From Fimbriiglobus sp043785105 (GTDB lineage Bacteria; Planctomycetota; Planctomycetia; Gemmatales; Gemmataceae), in contig JAYVXO010000257.1 of the NCBI GenBank assembly GCA_043785105.1, positions 1 to 64,000 of the forward strand: a stretch of DNA of 64,000 nucleotides, given 5' to 3'. The notes under the pieces are model-generated. The model ran no database searches, was not told where the DNA came from, and worked only from the letters and a program-made list of their open reading frames with translations. Within the stretch, counting starts at the first letter, position 1. Every line of letters begins with the position of its first letter. Below are positions 8,733-17,623 of this stretch, one piece after another. A program made the position numbers and the translations under genes.

Positions 8733-10220
8733 TCATCGCGGTAACAACTTCTCCAATTGCTCCTTCACCAAGAACCCGGTTTCCGCACCGTAGCCGTCGA
8801 ATTGCCACGTCAACGTTCCGGTCGCATCAACCACGTAAAATCGCGGGTAAGTCTGCACGGCATACGTTGACCGTACCGCTGTCCCATCCAGGATTGGGAT
8901 TGTCAGTTTCAAGTTTTCGCGCTGGCGGTTTGCCTCTTCCGAACCGGCGCCGATGGCGAGTGCGGTGATCGTGGCTTGCTCGCCGAACTTTTTGTGTAGT
9001 GTTTCAACCACGTGAAGAGTTGCAACGGACGTTTCGGAATCGGGTTTGTAGAAGACCAACACGGCGGGTTTGTTACGCGCTGCCGATAGACGAAATTGTC
9101 CTGTCGCATTGACAAACGGTGCGACGAAATCCGGCGCCGGTTGACCGAGCCGTGGCGGCTCGGTCCGTGCGAGTTCAGGCTGCTGCAGAGAGGAAACCGG
9201 CGGTGCTTCCCCCCGTGCCGCCGCCGCATACCGGCGGCGCATCGCTTCGACCGCCTCTCGAAAACCGGCTTGCGGATGATCTTTCAGAAAGGCGTCGATC
9301 TTCACCAATCGGGCTTGAAACTCCACAACTGCCGTCTTCTTCACCAACAGTGGCCGTAACTCCGTTGACAGAGCATAGGCCATCTCCGCTTCACGCCGGA
9401 CATCCAGATATCGGGCACCTGTGTAGCGGGTAGACGGTTGCAATTCGTACTTCACTTCGATCCAACCGATGATCGCGTTACCCTGTCGTTTTTCGATCTT
9501 CCGCTCGACGGTGCAGGCGTAGCCATCGGAGGAGTTCGTCAAGATGCGGTCTGTGCGTTTCCAACCTGTGATCGAAACTTCGGGCCGATCCCAGGCGTCC
9601 GTTTGTTGAACTGCATTCACTTCAACACACCGGCCGCCATTCCACAGCGATTCCCCTTTCGCGGTCCAGATCACCGGGGGCCGATTGCGATCCGGCATTT
9701 CCCACGTTGTACCCACTGTCGCGGGCTTGGTCGGCAGTGGCACGAACAGACCGATTTCGAGATCGGGCGGCGTGTCGATTGACAGGGGAGCAAGGTGTTT
9801 CGCGTCGGTCCCTGGTCCGAGGGGGATCGGCGGCGGACCGGGCGTCGGGTTCAGGGCTTGCACCCGCCCACGGACATCCACGCGCACCAGTTCAATGTGA
9901 ATCGAAGCCGGGTGGGGTTCCCCAACGCGGTCCGCGCCGGTGACCTGGGTGACCGCCCCCCCAACCACGGGGTCCGGCCGAGGCCGAAGCCGCGTCATCA
10001 ACGCGCAGTCCGCATAGCCGGGGTACGTTTCCAACACGAACAGACGCACTTCCAAATCGTGCCATTTCCGAAACCGATTCCCGACCCGTTCGCTCGCTTC
10101 TTCCACGACACCTGTGTAAACCAGTTCATCCCCACGCAACAGTCGCGGCGAACCCACAGCCAACCCGTCGCCGGGCAGCAACCCCAACACCAGTAGCAGC
10201 AACCCTTTCACCACAAACAT
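8733..10220 (-). CDS. Secreted protein with C-terminal redoxin-like domain lacking CxxC
   Basis: A 495-residue exported protein with an N-terminal hydrophobic leader. The first ~340 residues have no recognised family. The last ~140 residues form an AhpC/TlpA-type thioredoxin fold: LGQPAPDFVAPFVNATGQF, AVLVFYKPDSETSVATL, then YAVQTYPRFYVVDATGTL with the cis-Pro site. At the place of the redox pair the sequence is SETS, with no cysteine, so thiol chemistry is unlikely. It is the first gene of the operon with 8217-8708 and 7225-8202. Confidence 0.8.
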   Translation of the reverse strand: MFVVKGLLLLVLGLLPGDGLAVGSPRLLRGDELVYTGVVEEASERVGNRFRKWHDLEVRLFVLETYPGYADCALMTRLRPRPDPVVGGAVTQVTGADRVGEPHPASIHIELVRVDVRGRVQALNPTPGPPPIPLGPGTDAKHLAPLSIDTPPDLEIGLFVPLPTKPATVGTTWEMPDRNRPPVIWTAKGESLWNGGRCVEVNAVQQTDAWDRPEVSITGWKRTDRILTNSSDGYACTVERKIEKRQGNAIIGWIEVKYELQPSTRYTGARYLDVRREAEMAYALSTELRPLLVKKTAVVEFQARLVKIDAFLKDHPQAGFREAVEAMRRRYAAAARGEAPPVSSLQQPELARTEPPRLGQPAPDFVAPFVNATGQFRLSAARNKPAVLVFYKPDSETSVATLHVVETLHKKFGEQATITALAIGAGSEEANRQRENLKLTIPILDGTAVRSTYAVQTYPRFYVVDATGTLTWQFDGYGAETGFLVKEQLEKLLPR

Positions 10221-10323
10221 TCACCACAATTCAGTCCACCATTCCACCAAACGGGTGCTAGCTATACCACCGCCCCCAAACGGTCGCAAGCTCAGAGCAT
10301 GTGTGCGGTGTCGCTAAAAAGAG

Positions 10324-10410
10324 TTTTCTCACGCAGAGACGCAGAGGCGCAGAGAGAGCCATTCAAATTGTTTGGCTCTCTCTGCGCCATTGCGTCTCTG
10401 CGTGAGAAAA
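10324..10410. repeat. CGCAGAG-type inverted repeat, family 2
   Basis: Arms of about 37 bp (TTTTCTCACGCAGAGACGCA and TGCGTCTCTGCGTGAGAAAA at the ends) are almost perfectly complementary around ATTCAAATTGTTT. It is the cleanest member of the family in the window. It lies between the divergent redoxin operon and the riboswitch leader. No coding signal was seen in 10221-10545. Confidence 0.9.
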
Positions 10411-10573
10411 TTGCTTTTGCTCTGATGTGTCTGGTTTCTCGTCAACTTGACCCTCATGCCATGAAATTCCGCCGAACCGCGAAGTTTCGCTCTGGTCCTT
10501 AGCTTGCCTAACCGTTAGAGTCTTACGTAACGACGCCACGGGTTTTTGCTGTGGCGTCGGTGGCAAGTTGCAG

Positions 10574-10690
10574 GATCCGACAAAGGCAAACCCGTGCGAA
10601 AGCCGGGGACGCAAAGCTTCGGGCCTTTGGTTTGGTGTCCCCCCACCGTAAGCACCAATGGCCGCGACGTTACCGAAACACTGGCTGGCA
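10574..10690 (+). ncRNA. Cyclic di-GMP-I (GEMM-I) riboswitch aptamer
   Basis: The order of conserved blocks matches GEMM-I: AAAGGCAAACC (10582-10592), a small stem capped by the GAAA tetraloop in CGAAAG, GGGGACGCAAAGC (10605-10617), GGGCCT, a variable P3 arm (TTTGGTTTGGTG with CACCAATGG), and GCGACGTTACCGA (10664-10676) closing the aptamer. The core GGCAAACC...GACGCAAAGC pair is highly characteristic. It precedes the secreted cytochrome/DUF1080 gene starting at 10888 and is followed by a terminator-like hairpin at 10769-10803. Boundaries are approximate. Confidence 0.92.
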
Positions 10691-10768
10691 AAATTCGTCC
10701 ATCCCTGAACCGCTTTCTCTCCTCGGGAGCGGTTCGCCGCCACGCCAACCCGCACGATAGCTTGCCCG

Positions 10769-10803
10769 CCACCGCCCAGGGATCACCCTGGGCGATGGCG
10801 TTT
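10769..10803 (+). terminator. Terminator-like expression platform of the c-di-GMP riboswitch
   Basis: CGCCCAGGG (10773-10781) pairs perfectly with CCCTGGGCG (10786-10794) around ATCA. The stem extends by five more pairs with one mismatch (GCCAC with ATGGC) and is followed by GTTTTGT. An earlier hairpin, GAACCGCT (10707-10714) with AGCGGTTC (10728-10735), lies between aptamer and terminator. This layout fits control by premature termination; whether c-di-GMP turns the gene on or off cannot be read from the sequence. Confidence 0.7.
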
Positions 10804-10887
10804 TGTAGCACCAAATTCTTGTTTCGGTTCCGTGAATGGGGTATCACTGTCTACACGGATATTGTGATGCCTCGTTGGGAACCGAAC

Positions 10888-13800
10888 ATGATGCTCCTCC
10901 TCTCCCTGTTGTTATTCGTTGTTGACCCCACGCCACCGGCTGGTGTGCTTCCTGTCGGTGCGGACGGTAAAGCGCTCAACTTGGATTTTGAAACCGGCAC
11001 GCTGAAAGATTGGGTTGCGGAGGGGGAGGCTTTCCGCGATCAGCCGATTCTGGGCGATACCGTTCACCCCCGTCGTAGCGATAGCAAGTCGGAGCATCAA
11101 GGCAAATACTGGATCGGCGGGTATGAGAAGCACGGCGACAAGCCGCAAGGGACGTTGACCTCCGTGCCGTTCAAGGTGACGCACCCGTGGGCCAGCTTCC
11201 TGGTTGGTGGCGGAGCGTACCCCAAGGAAACGTGCGTGGAGTTGGTGGACGTGGCCACCAAGGAGGTGTTCTTTCGGGCATCAGGGACCGAAGCCGAAAA
11301 CCTACGGCGCGTCAGCGTCGATTTAGCAAAACACCAGGGCCGAGAGATTCAAATCCGCATCGTCGATCGGCACACGGGCCACTGGGGGCACATCAACTTT
11401 GACGACTTCCGCTTTCATACTGAACCCCAGCAAGCCCACGGACGATCGTCCGTGGGCGTTCTACCCGATGATTACAAACACGCCGGCCTGTCACCGGCAG
11501 ACGCGGCCAAGGCGATGACCGTTCCGAACGGCTTCAGCGTCTCCGTGTTTGCCGCCGAGCCTGACGTGCATCAGCCGATCGCGTTCTGCTTCGATGATCG
11601 TGGTCGGATGTGGGTGGTTGAAGCCTACACGTACCCGAATCGCAACCCGACCCAAGGCCCAGTCATTGCGGATAAAAAGCTCGGCGACAAAATCCTGATC
11701 TTTGAGGACACCGACGGCGACGGCAAGTTCGACAAGAAGACCGTGTTCATGGAAGGCTTGAACCTCGTCTCCGGTATCGAACTCGGGTTCGGTGGCGTGT
11801 GGGTCGGCGCGGCGCCGTATCTCGTGTTCATCCCGATTCTCGACGGGGACAAAGCGGGCGAGCCGAAAATTCTGCTCGACGGTTGGGGTTATCAGGACAC
11901 CCACGAAACACTCAACAGTTTCATCTGGGGGCCGGACGGCTGGCTCTATGGCTGCCACGGCGTGTTCACCCACTCCCGCGTCGGCAAGCCGGGCACGCCG
12001 GACCAGGACCGCACCCCAATCAACGCCGGGATTTGGCGCTACCACCCGACGCGGCACACGTTTGAAGTGTTCGCGCAAGGCACGTCAAACCCGTGGGGCC
12101 TCGACTACAACGCCAACGGCGATTTCTTCGCGGAAGCCTGTGTGATTCCGCACCTCTGGCACATCGTCCAAGGCGGGCGTTACGATCGCCAAGCGGGGCA
12201 GCACTTCAATCCGTACACCTACGACGACATCAAGACGATCGCCAAACACCGGCACTATGTCGGCGCGAATCCACACAGTGGGAACGGCAAGAGCGACAGC
12301 GCCGGCGGCGGGCACGCCCATAGCGGGCTGATGTGCTACCAGGGCGGGACGTGGCCGAAGGAGTACCACGGCAAGCTGTTCATGGGCAACCTGCACGGCC
12401 ACCGCATCAATGTTGACGTGGTCACGCCGAAGGGCAGCAGCTACGAAGGCGACCGCAACCCGGACTTCCTGTTGACCCACGACAAGTGGTCGATCCCGGT
12501 CGCCATCAAGGCCGGGCCGGACGGCAACGTCTACTTCTGCGATTGGTACGACAAGCAAATCTGCCACCGCAACGAACCCGAAATCTGGGACCGCACCAAC
12601 GGTCGCATCTACAAAATCAGCCACAAAGACACGAAACCCGTCCCCGCGTTCGACCTGCAAAAACTCAGTTATAATGAGTTGGTGGAAATGCTACAGAACG
12701 AGAACGATTGGTATGTGCGACACGCACGACGGATACTGCAGGAACGGTACGGCGAGCGGAAGATCAATCTCGACTCCGAACGGGTGCTTCGTGCAATGGT
12801 GGAGAAACACCCTGGCGTCAAACAAAGACTGAATGCCCTCTGGACGACGGCGAGCATCATGAATTGGGATACGCTGTTTTTCGGTGGTATTGTTGCGAAC
12901 CGTGAGCAACACGACCTCGTGAAAGGGTGGGCGTATCGACTGTACCTTGATAGAGGATGGTATTCGACTCTGGCGATAGATGACCCTTCAAAAGCGGCAA
13001 TTGCCAAGATGTGGGAAGGGTTTGCGTTTAGCAGTGTTACGCCTGCACCCAGTTCACCGCAATTGCAGCGTGACCAGGCCATTGCGCTACAAAAACTACC
13101 ACTCGAATTCCGTTGGAAAGCATTGGAGTCGCTGACATCCCATGCTGAAGATGTCAACGATCACAATCTGCTGCTCCTGTACTGGTACGCTGCCGAACCG
13201 TTGGCAGAGCGGAATCCACCGCGCGCGTTAAAACTGGCAGCGAACGCAAAAGTCCCTTTGCTCCCGTTCATGGCTCGCAGGGTAGGGGCAATTGGAACAC
13301 CTGCCGCAACCGATGTTCTCGTAGCCGCATTAGCCACAGCGAAAACGACCGACCACCAACTCGCGTACCTGTCCGGGTTGCAAGAATCGGTGAAGGGCAA
13401 ACGGCAGACGAAAGCCCCGTTGGGTTGGGCGGACGTCTACGCCAAGTTGAAACAGAGTGATTCCGCCGTTATCCGTAATACTTCGCTTGCTCTAGCAGTC
13501 ACCTACGGCGATGCGACCGCGTTTGATTCCCTCCGCAAAACGCTCTCCGACACGAAGTCCGCGCAAGCGACCCGGCAAGCCGCACTGGTGGCGTTGCTGG
13601 ATGCGCGCGATAAGCAGCTTCCGCCAGTGTTGCAAAAAATCCTGGCCGAACCGCCGATGCGATCTGCTGCCGTGCGAGCGTTGGCATCGTTTGATGATAG
13701 CAACACGCCACCTGTGTTGCTGTCATCGTACCCCGCGTTCAACGCCGCCGAAAAGCGGGACGCGATTGCGACCCTTTCGTCGCGTGCGGCGTTTGCGAAG

Positions 13801-14964
13801 CAACTTCTCGCAGCAGTGGAAGCCAAGCAACTTCCCTCAACCGACATCCCCGCCGAGACGGTTCGGCAACTCCGCAACCTGAACGACAGTGCGTTGTCAG
13901 CGAAGATCGCGGAAGTCTGGGGCGTCGTGCGCGAAAGCGCCGCCGATCGCAAGAAGCTCATCGGCGACTGGTCGAAACAACTCACGCCCGCTGTGCTCGC
14001 CAAAGCGGATCTGAGTGCTGGCCGGGCGATTTATTCCAAGGTTTGCGCCCAGTGTCACACGCTGTACGGCGTCGGCGGAAAGGTCGGTCCGGAGATTACC
14101 GGGGCGAACCGGGCGGACTTGAACTACCTGCTCGAAAACATCTTCGACCCCTCAGCGGTGATCCCGAAAGAGTATGCCGCCACGAAGATTGACCTCGTCG
14201 ATGGCCGCGTGATTACCGGCATCATCAAGGAAGAAACGAAGGCCACCCTTACCGTTGTGACCGCCAACGAAACGCTGACTATCTCAACGAAAGACATCGA
14301 TAAGCGCACGCCATCGGACCTGTCGATGATGCCGGACGACCTCATCAAGCCCCTCAGTGCCGCCCAACTTCAACACCTGATTGCGTACCTCAAACACAAC
14401 GCCCAAGTGCCGATTCTGGCAGACGCGGACAACGCCAAGGACTTCTTCAACGGCAAAGACCTGACGAACTTCGACGGCGACAAGGACGTGTGGAAAGTCG
14501 AGAACGGCGAGATTGTCGGCGCCACGAAAACCGGCCTCAAGAAGAACACCTTCCTGAAGTCCACGATGGAAGTGGCCGACTTCAAGCTCAGCGTGAAAGT
14601 GAAGCTGACGCCGAACAAGGAGAACAGCGGCATCCAGTTCCGCAGCGTCGCCATCGAAGGTGGCGAGATGCGTGGCCCGCAAGCGGACATCGGCGCCGGT
14701 TGGTGGGGCAAGCTGTACGAAGAAAGCGCCCGTGGCTTACTGGTGAAAGAAGGCGGCGAAAAGCACGTCAAGCCCGATGAGTGGAACGACTACGTCGTGG
14801 AGGCCATCGGCCCCACCGTGAAAATCTGGATCAACGGCCAACAGTGCGCCAACTACACTGACGACAAACTCGCCCGCCGTGGCCTGATCGCGTTCCAAGT
14901 CCACAGCGGCGGCCCGATGGAAGTGCGGTTCAAGGATGTGAAATTGGAAGTGTTGGGGAAGTAG
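10888..14964 (+). CDS. Giant secreted PVC-type CxxCH cytochrome / DUF1080 protein
   Basis: A 1,358-residue exported protein. After a signal peptide (MMLLLSLLLFVV) comes a ~150-residue beta domain. A large propeller-like dehydrogenase domain typical of planctomycetal TIGR02604 proteins follows (KAMTVPNGFSVSVFAAEPDV, RMWVVEAYTYPNR, GPDGNVYFCDWYD). Then come HEAT-like helical repeats, a cytochrome c motif CAQCH with IYSKVCAQCHTLYGVGGKVGPE, and a C-terminal DUF1080 lectin/glycosidase-like domain (FFNGKDLTNFDG, NSGIQFRS, WWGKLYEES). Such proteins are thought to couple sugar oxidation or breakdown to electron transfer outside the cytoplasm. Start 10888 lies after the riboswitch; the open frame back to 10546 runs through the aptamer and is not coding. 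A 24 bp palindrome is embedded in frame at 11434. Confidence 0.9.
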   Translation: MMLLLSLLLFVVDPTPPAGVLPVGADGKALNLDFETGTLKDWVAEGEAFRDQPILGDTVHPRRSDSKSEHQGKYWIGGYEKHGDKPQGTLTSVPFKVTHPWASFLVGGGAYPKETCVELVDVATKEVFFRASGTEAENLRRVSVDLAKHQGREIQIRIVDRHTGHWGHINFDDFRFHTEPQQAHGRSSVGVLPDDYKHAGLSPADAAKAMTVPNGFSVSVFAAEPDVHQPIAFCFDDRGRMWVVEAYTYPNRNPTQGPVIADKKLGDKILIFEDTDGDGKFDKKTVFMEGLNLVSGIELGFGGVWVGAAPYLVFIPILDGDKAGEPKILLDGWGYQDTHETLNSFIWGPDGWLYGCHGVFTHSRVGKPGTPDQDRTPINAGIWRYHPTRHTFEVFAQGTSNPWGLDYNANGDFFAEACVIPHLWHIVQGGRYDRQAGQHFNPYTYDDIKTIAKHRHYVGANPHSGNGKSDSAGGGHAHSGLMCYQGGTWPKEYHGKLFMGNLHGHRINVDVVTPKGSSYEGDRNPDFLLTHDKWSIPVAIKAGPDGNVYFCDWYDKQICHRNEPEIWDRTNGRIYKISHKDTKPVPAFDLQKLSYNELVEMLQNENDWYVRHARRILQERYGERKINLDSERVLRAMVEKHPGVKQRLNALWTTASIMNWDTLFFGGIVANREQHDLVKGWAYRLYLDRGWYSTLAIDDPSKAAIAKMWEGFAFSSVTPAPSSPQLQRDQAIALQKLPLEFRWKALESLTSHAEDVNDHNLLLLYWYAAEPLAERNPPRALKLAANAKVPLLPFMARRVGAIGTPAATDVLVAALATAKTTDHQLAYLSGLQESVKGKRQTKAPLGWADVYAKLKQSDSAVIRNTSLALAVTYGDATAFDSLRKTLSDTKSAQATRQAALVALLDARDKQLPPVLQKILAEPPMRSAAVRALASFDDSNTPPVLLSSYPAFNAAEKRDAIATLSSRAAFAKQLLAAVEAKQLPSTDIPAETVRQLRNLNDSALSAKIAEVWGVVRESAADRKKLIGDWSKQLTPAVLAKADLSAGRAIYSKVCAQCHTLYGVGGKVGPEITGANRADLNYLLENIFDPSAVIPKEYAATKIDLVDGRVITGIIKEETKATLTVVTANETLTISTKDIDKRTPSDLSMMPDDLIKPLSAAQLQHLIAYLKHNAQVPILADADNAKDFFNGKDLTNFDGDKDVWKVENGEIVGATKTGLKKNTFLKSTMEVADFKLSVKVKLTPNKENSGIQFRSVAIEGGEMRGPQADIGAGWWGKLYEESARGLLVKEGGEKHVKPDEWNDYVVEAIGPTVKIWINGQQCANYTDDKLARRGLIAFQVHSGGPMEVRFKDVKLEVLGK
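11434..11457. repeat. Perfect 24 bp palindrome inside a coding region
   Basis: GCCCACGGACGA and TCGTCCGTGGGC form a perfect palindrome centred on GATC, in the linker between the N-terminal beta domain and the propeller of the 10888 gene. It encodes AHGRSSVG in frame. Its sequence matches the intergenic AAAGCCCA...GATC...TGGGCTTT hairpins, so it looks like a copy of that element captured by the gene. Confidence 0.75.
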
Positions 14965-14974
14965 TGAATGAAAG

Positions 14975-15004
14975 AAAGCCCATGAACGATCGTTCATGGG
15001 CTTT
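14975..15004. terminator. Perfect 30 bp hairpin, AAAGCCCA family
   Basis: AAAGCCCATGAACGA and TCGTTCATGGGCTTT form a perfect palindrome 10 bp after the stop codon of the giant cytochrome gene. The final CTTT and position suggest an intrinsic terminator. Confidence 0.8.
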
Positions 15005-15080
15005 GCTCGGCTTTGGCCCGGCATAATCGTTAAACTCCACCGCGCCGAATGTCGATCCCTTCTGATACGGAGGGTTGAAC

Positions 15081-16286
15081 ATGGTGCGTTTTCATTTCGT
15101 GTTGTGCAGCGTGGCAGTTTCGGCGGCTTCGGTGTTCGCCCAGTTACCGCAAACGCCGGTTGGGGCGCCGCGACAGTTGCCGCCGGGGGTCACTTCGACG
15201 TTGCCGGCTCCGGTCGATACCTCGATGACCGCGCCGGTCGATCTCAACGTCAAGTTACCGCAGAAAGAAGCGTTACACCCAATTGATGCGGGGAAGTTTT
15301 TCATTTGGCGGCAGAACGACAGTTGGCAGATATTTGCCGACCAGAAGCTGTTCCGTGACTTCGGCAAAAATCAGCCGGAAGCCCAGGAAGTGCGCCACCT
15401 CTTGCAGGAACTGCAGCCGACGGAATGGGCCACGATCGGGTCGCCGCGTCCGGTTGTCGAATACGGCCTGACACAAGGAAAGCCGCAACAGAAAAGCGTC
15501 AAGACGCGATCCAGTCGTGCGATTGATTTGAAATCAGTCCACGCGGAACAAGTGAAGGGTGCGTGGTTGCTGCGCGACGAGAACACGGTTCATCTCAACT
15601 TCGGTGCCAACCAAGCGGACGCGGAGCAAGCCGCCGCCGTGGTCCGCAAGTACGGCTTCAACCGCATCGCGTCCGTCGGCAAACCCACGCCGCTGTTCTC
15701 CTGCTTTTACGCCGCGCCAGTTCAGACCGGCAACAGCGGCCAAGACGATACGACCGCCAAGCTGATGCAACTCGATTCGGAAAACCGACTCACCCGCACC
15801 GGGATTCCGGTTCCGGGCGCGGGCTTCATCGGAGAACGGATTGCGATTGATGCCCGCAAAGTCGAAGTCCGCAAAGAGCGTGGCGAATTCGTCGTCGCAC
15901 ACGGACCGGACGTACTCGCCCATTGTGGGGCCAGTGAATGGAGTGCCCGCGATGCGATGACCACGATCAAGGACTGCCGCTTCACGGAGTTCTGCAAAGT
16001 GAGTGACACCGGGCTGACATTCTTCCTGGTGAACGGCAAAGTCCCGACGAAAGTTCCGTTCTCGGTGAAAGGGCCACGCTTCAACCCGAACGAACTGAAA
16101 GTCCACGCCCTGGACGGCAAGTACGGAATTTATAGCTCCGGCCGGCAACTGTTCACCGCACCCACGCAGGAAGAAGCGGACGCGACCATCAAACTGGTCC
16201 AAGGCTACCAGTTCGACATGGTCTGCCAAGTCGGGTTATCGTCGCGGCCACCGCTGAAGTTTTTGGCGAAGTACGACGACCGCTAG
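15081..16286 (+). CDS. Secreted protein with four ~50-residue repeats
   Basis: A 401-residue protein with signal peptide MVRFHFVLCSVAVSAASVFA. No known domain is recognised, but the body carries four imperfect repeats of about 50 residues at roughly 80-135, 150-210, 265-320 and 345-395. Each has an initial W or Y strand, a line like LNFGANQADAEQAA, a helix, and an ending like RIASVGKPTPLFSCFY. ATG 15081 follows GGAGGG at 15069-15074; TTG 15075 is less likely. It stands alone, 116 bp after the giant cytochrome gene. Function unknown; the repeats may bind a surface polymer or make a solenoid. Confidence 0.75.
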   Translation: MVRFHFVLCSVAVSAASVFAQLPQTPVGAPRQLPPGVTSTLPAPVDTSMTAPVDLNVKLPQKEALHPIDAGKFFIWRQNDSWQIFADQKLFRDFGKNQPEAQEVRHLLQELQPTEWATIGSPRPVVEYGLTQGKPQQKSVKTRSSRAIDLKSVHAEQVKGAWLLRDENTVHLNFGANQADAEQAAAVVRKYGFNRIASVGKPTPLFSCFYAAPVQTGNSGQDDTTAKLMQLDSENRLTRTGIPVPGAGFIGERIAIDARKVEVRKERGEFVVAHGPDVLAHCGASEWSARDAMTTIKDCRFTEFCKVSDTGLTFFLVNGKVPTKVPFSVKGPRFNPNELKVHALDGKYGIYSSGRQLFTAPTQEEADATIKLVQGYQFDMVCQVGLSSRPPLKFLAKYDDR

Positions 16287-16298
16287 CCCACAATTTTG

Positions 16299-17483
16299 TT
16301 ACACCAAGATGCGGCGAATCTCGTGTTGCAGTTCGCCGCCGGTCACGTGAACGCCACCGTCTTTGTCAATATAGATGTTGATTTCGCTGCGCACGCCGAA
16401 CTCCGGGAGGTAGACTCCCGGTTCGATACTGAAGCAAGTTCGCCGCATCACGCTTCGCTCTTCGCGGGTTTCCAGGCCGTCCATGTGGCAGCCGTTGCCG
16501 TGCGTTTCCTGGCCGATGTTGTGGCCGGTACGGTGGGAAAAGTATTCGCCATAACCCGCCCGTTCAATCACCTCGCGGGTCGCGGCATCGACTTGCCAAC
16601 CGAGTAGCGGTTCGTTGGCTTCAAAGGCGCGCTTCACTCGGGCAATCCCGGCGTCACGGGCCGCCGTGACGATCTTGAACACTTCCTGAATCTTCGCCGG
16701 GACTTGCTCACCCACGTAGGCCACGCGCGTGAGGTCGGAGTAGACCGCACGTGGTTTGTTCATCTTCGCCCACAGGTCCACCAGCACGAAACTCCCCGGC
16801 ACGACGCGCGAATCGGTTTCCGCACTCGGGGCGTAATGCGGGTCGCCCGAGTGTGGCCCGACGCCGACGATCGGGGGATGATCCGTGACGAGATTGTTGT
16901 CCGCGAAGTGCTTCAGGATGCGGGCTTGCACTGCCGTTTCCGTCGTGTAACCTTGCCGCCCAATTTCACCACCGATGAACGCCCACGCCACGCCGTAAGC
17001 CGCGTCGGTGTGGGTCGCGGCTTCCAGGTGCATCGCCCATTGGGCGTCGTCCCAGGTCGCTTCAAATTGCTGAATCAGATCGCCCGAGGTGACAACCTCC
17101 GGGCCGAACGACTTGACCAGTTCCACAGTCCCGGCATCGACGCGCGAGATGTACGGGTTGCCGTTTTTAGGCGAATACTCCATCGCCACTTTCTTCGCCC
17201 CGGCCACGAGTTGACACACCCCTGCTTCGAGGTCTTGCCAGCGCAGGTAGACGGTTTTTTCCTTGCCCGGCAAGTGGTCCAGCGCCGCCGGTTCGATGCG
17301 GTGAACGAGCTTCTTCGGGTCGCCGTTCGCCGGGATGTAGTAAAACCACCGCCGCGACCGATGGGCATCCACCGTGCCCGCAATCCGTGCCGCCAGAATG
17401 TTGATGCCCCGGAAATCGTACATCAGCCAACCGTCGAGACCGTGCTCCCGAATCGCAGCTTGAACGGCAGGAAGATCAAACAT
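16299..17483 (-). CDS. M24 family metallopeptidase (Xaa-Pro aminopeptidase-like)
   Basis: A 394-residue cytosolic pita-bread-fold peptidase expected to remove an N-terminal residue ahead of proline. The N-terminal domain includes GLDGWLMYDFRGINIL. The C-terminal catalytic half has all five metal ligands of the family: the two Asp in VLVDLWAK and YSDLTR, the His in HRTGHNIG, and the Glu in SIEPGVY and SEINIYI. Length and order are normal. It converges with the repeat-protein gene across only 12 bp. Its physiological substrate is unknown. Confidence 0.9.
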   Translation of the reverse strand: MFDLPAVQAAIREHGLDGWLMYDFRGINILAARIAGTVDAHRSRRWFYYIPANGDPKKLVHRIEPAALDHLPGKEKTVYLRWQDLEAGVCQLVAGAKKVAMEYSPKNGNPYISRVDAGTVELVKSFGPEVVTSGDLIQQFEATWDDAQWAMHLEAATHTDAAYGVAWAFIGGEIGRQGYTTETAVQARILKHFADNNLVTDHPPIVGVGPHSGDPHYAPSAETDSRVVPGSFVLVDLWAKMNKPRAVYSDLTRVAYVGEQVPAKIQEVFKIVTAARDAGIARVKRAFEANEPLLGWQVDAATREVIERAGYGEYFSHRTGHNIGQETHGNGCHMDGLETREERSVMRRTCFSIEPGVYLPEFGVRSEINIYIDKDGGVHVTGGELQHEIRRILV

Positions 17484-17623
17484 CGGCAGGCTCCGTGGGG
17501 TGTCAATTATCGCAGACGCATCGTGATGCTGATTCTAGACAAACATGCGGCGTGTGCGGCTAGTTTCTTCAGTTCTGTTCGCGCTGTCATGTCGAAACAT
17601 CCTATATGACACGCATTCTTGGA

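Noticed and set aside
10324..10410. Possible CRISPR array from repeated GCAGAG units
   Set aside because: Units are short, lack unique spacers and form one hairpin; no cas genes were seen.
10546..10887. Apparent N-terminal extension of the giant cytochrome gene
   Set aside because: The open frame crosses the c-di-GMP riboswitch and its terminator; a signal peptide begins only at 10888.
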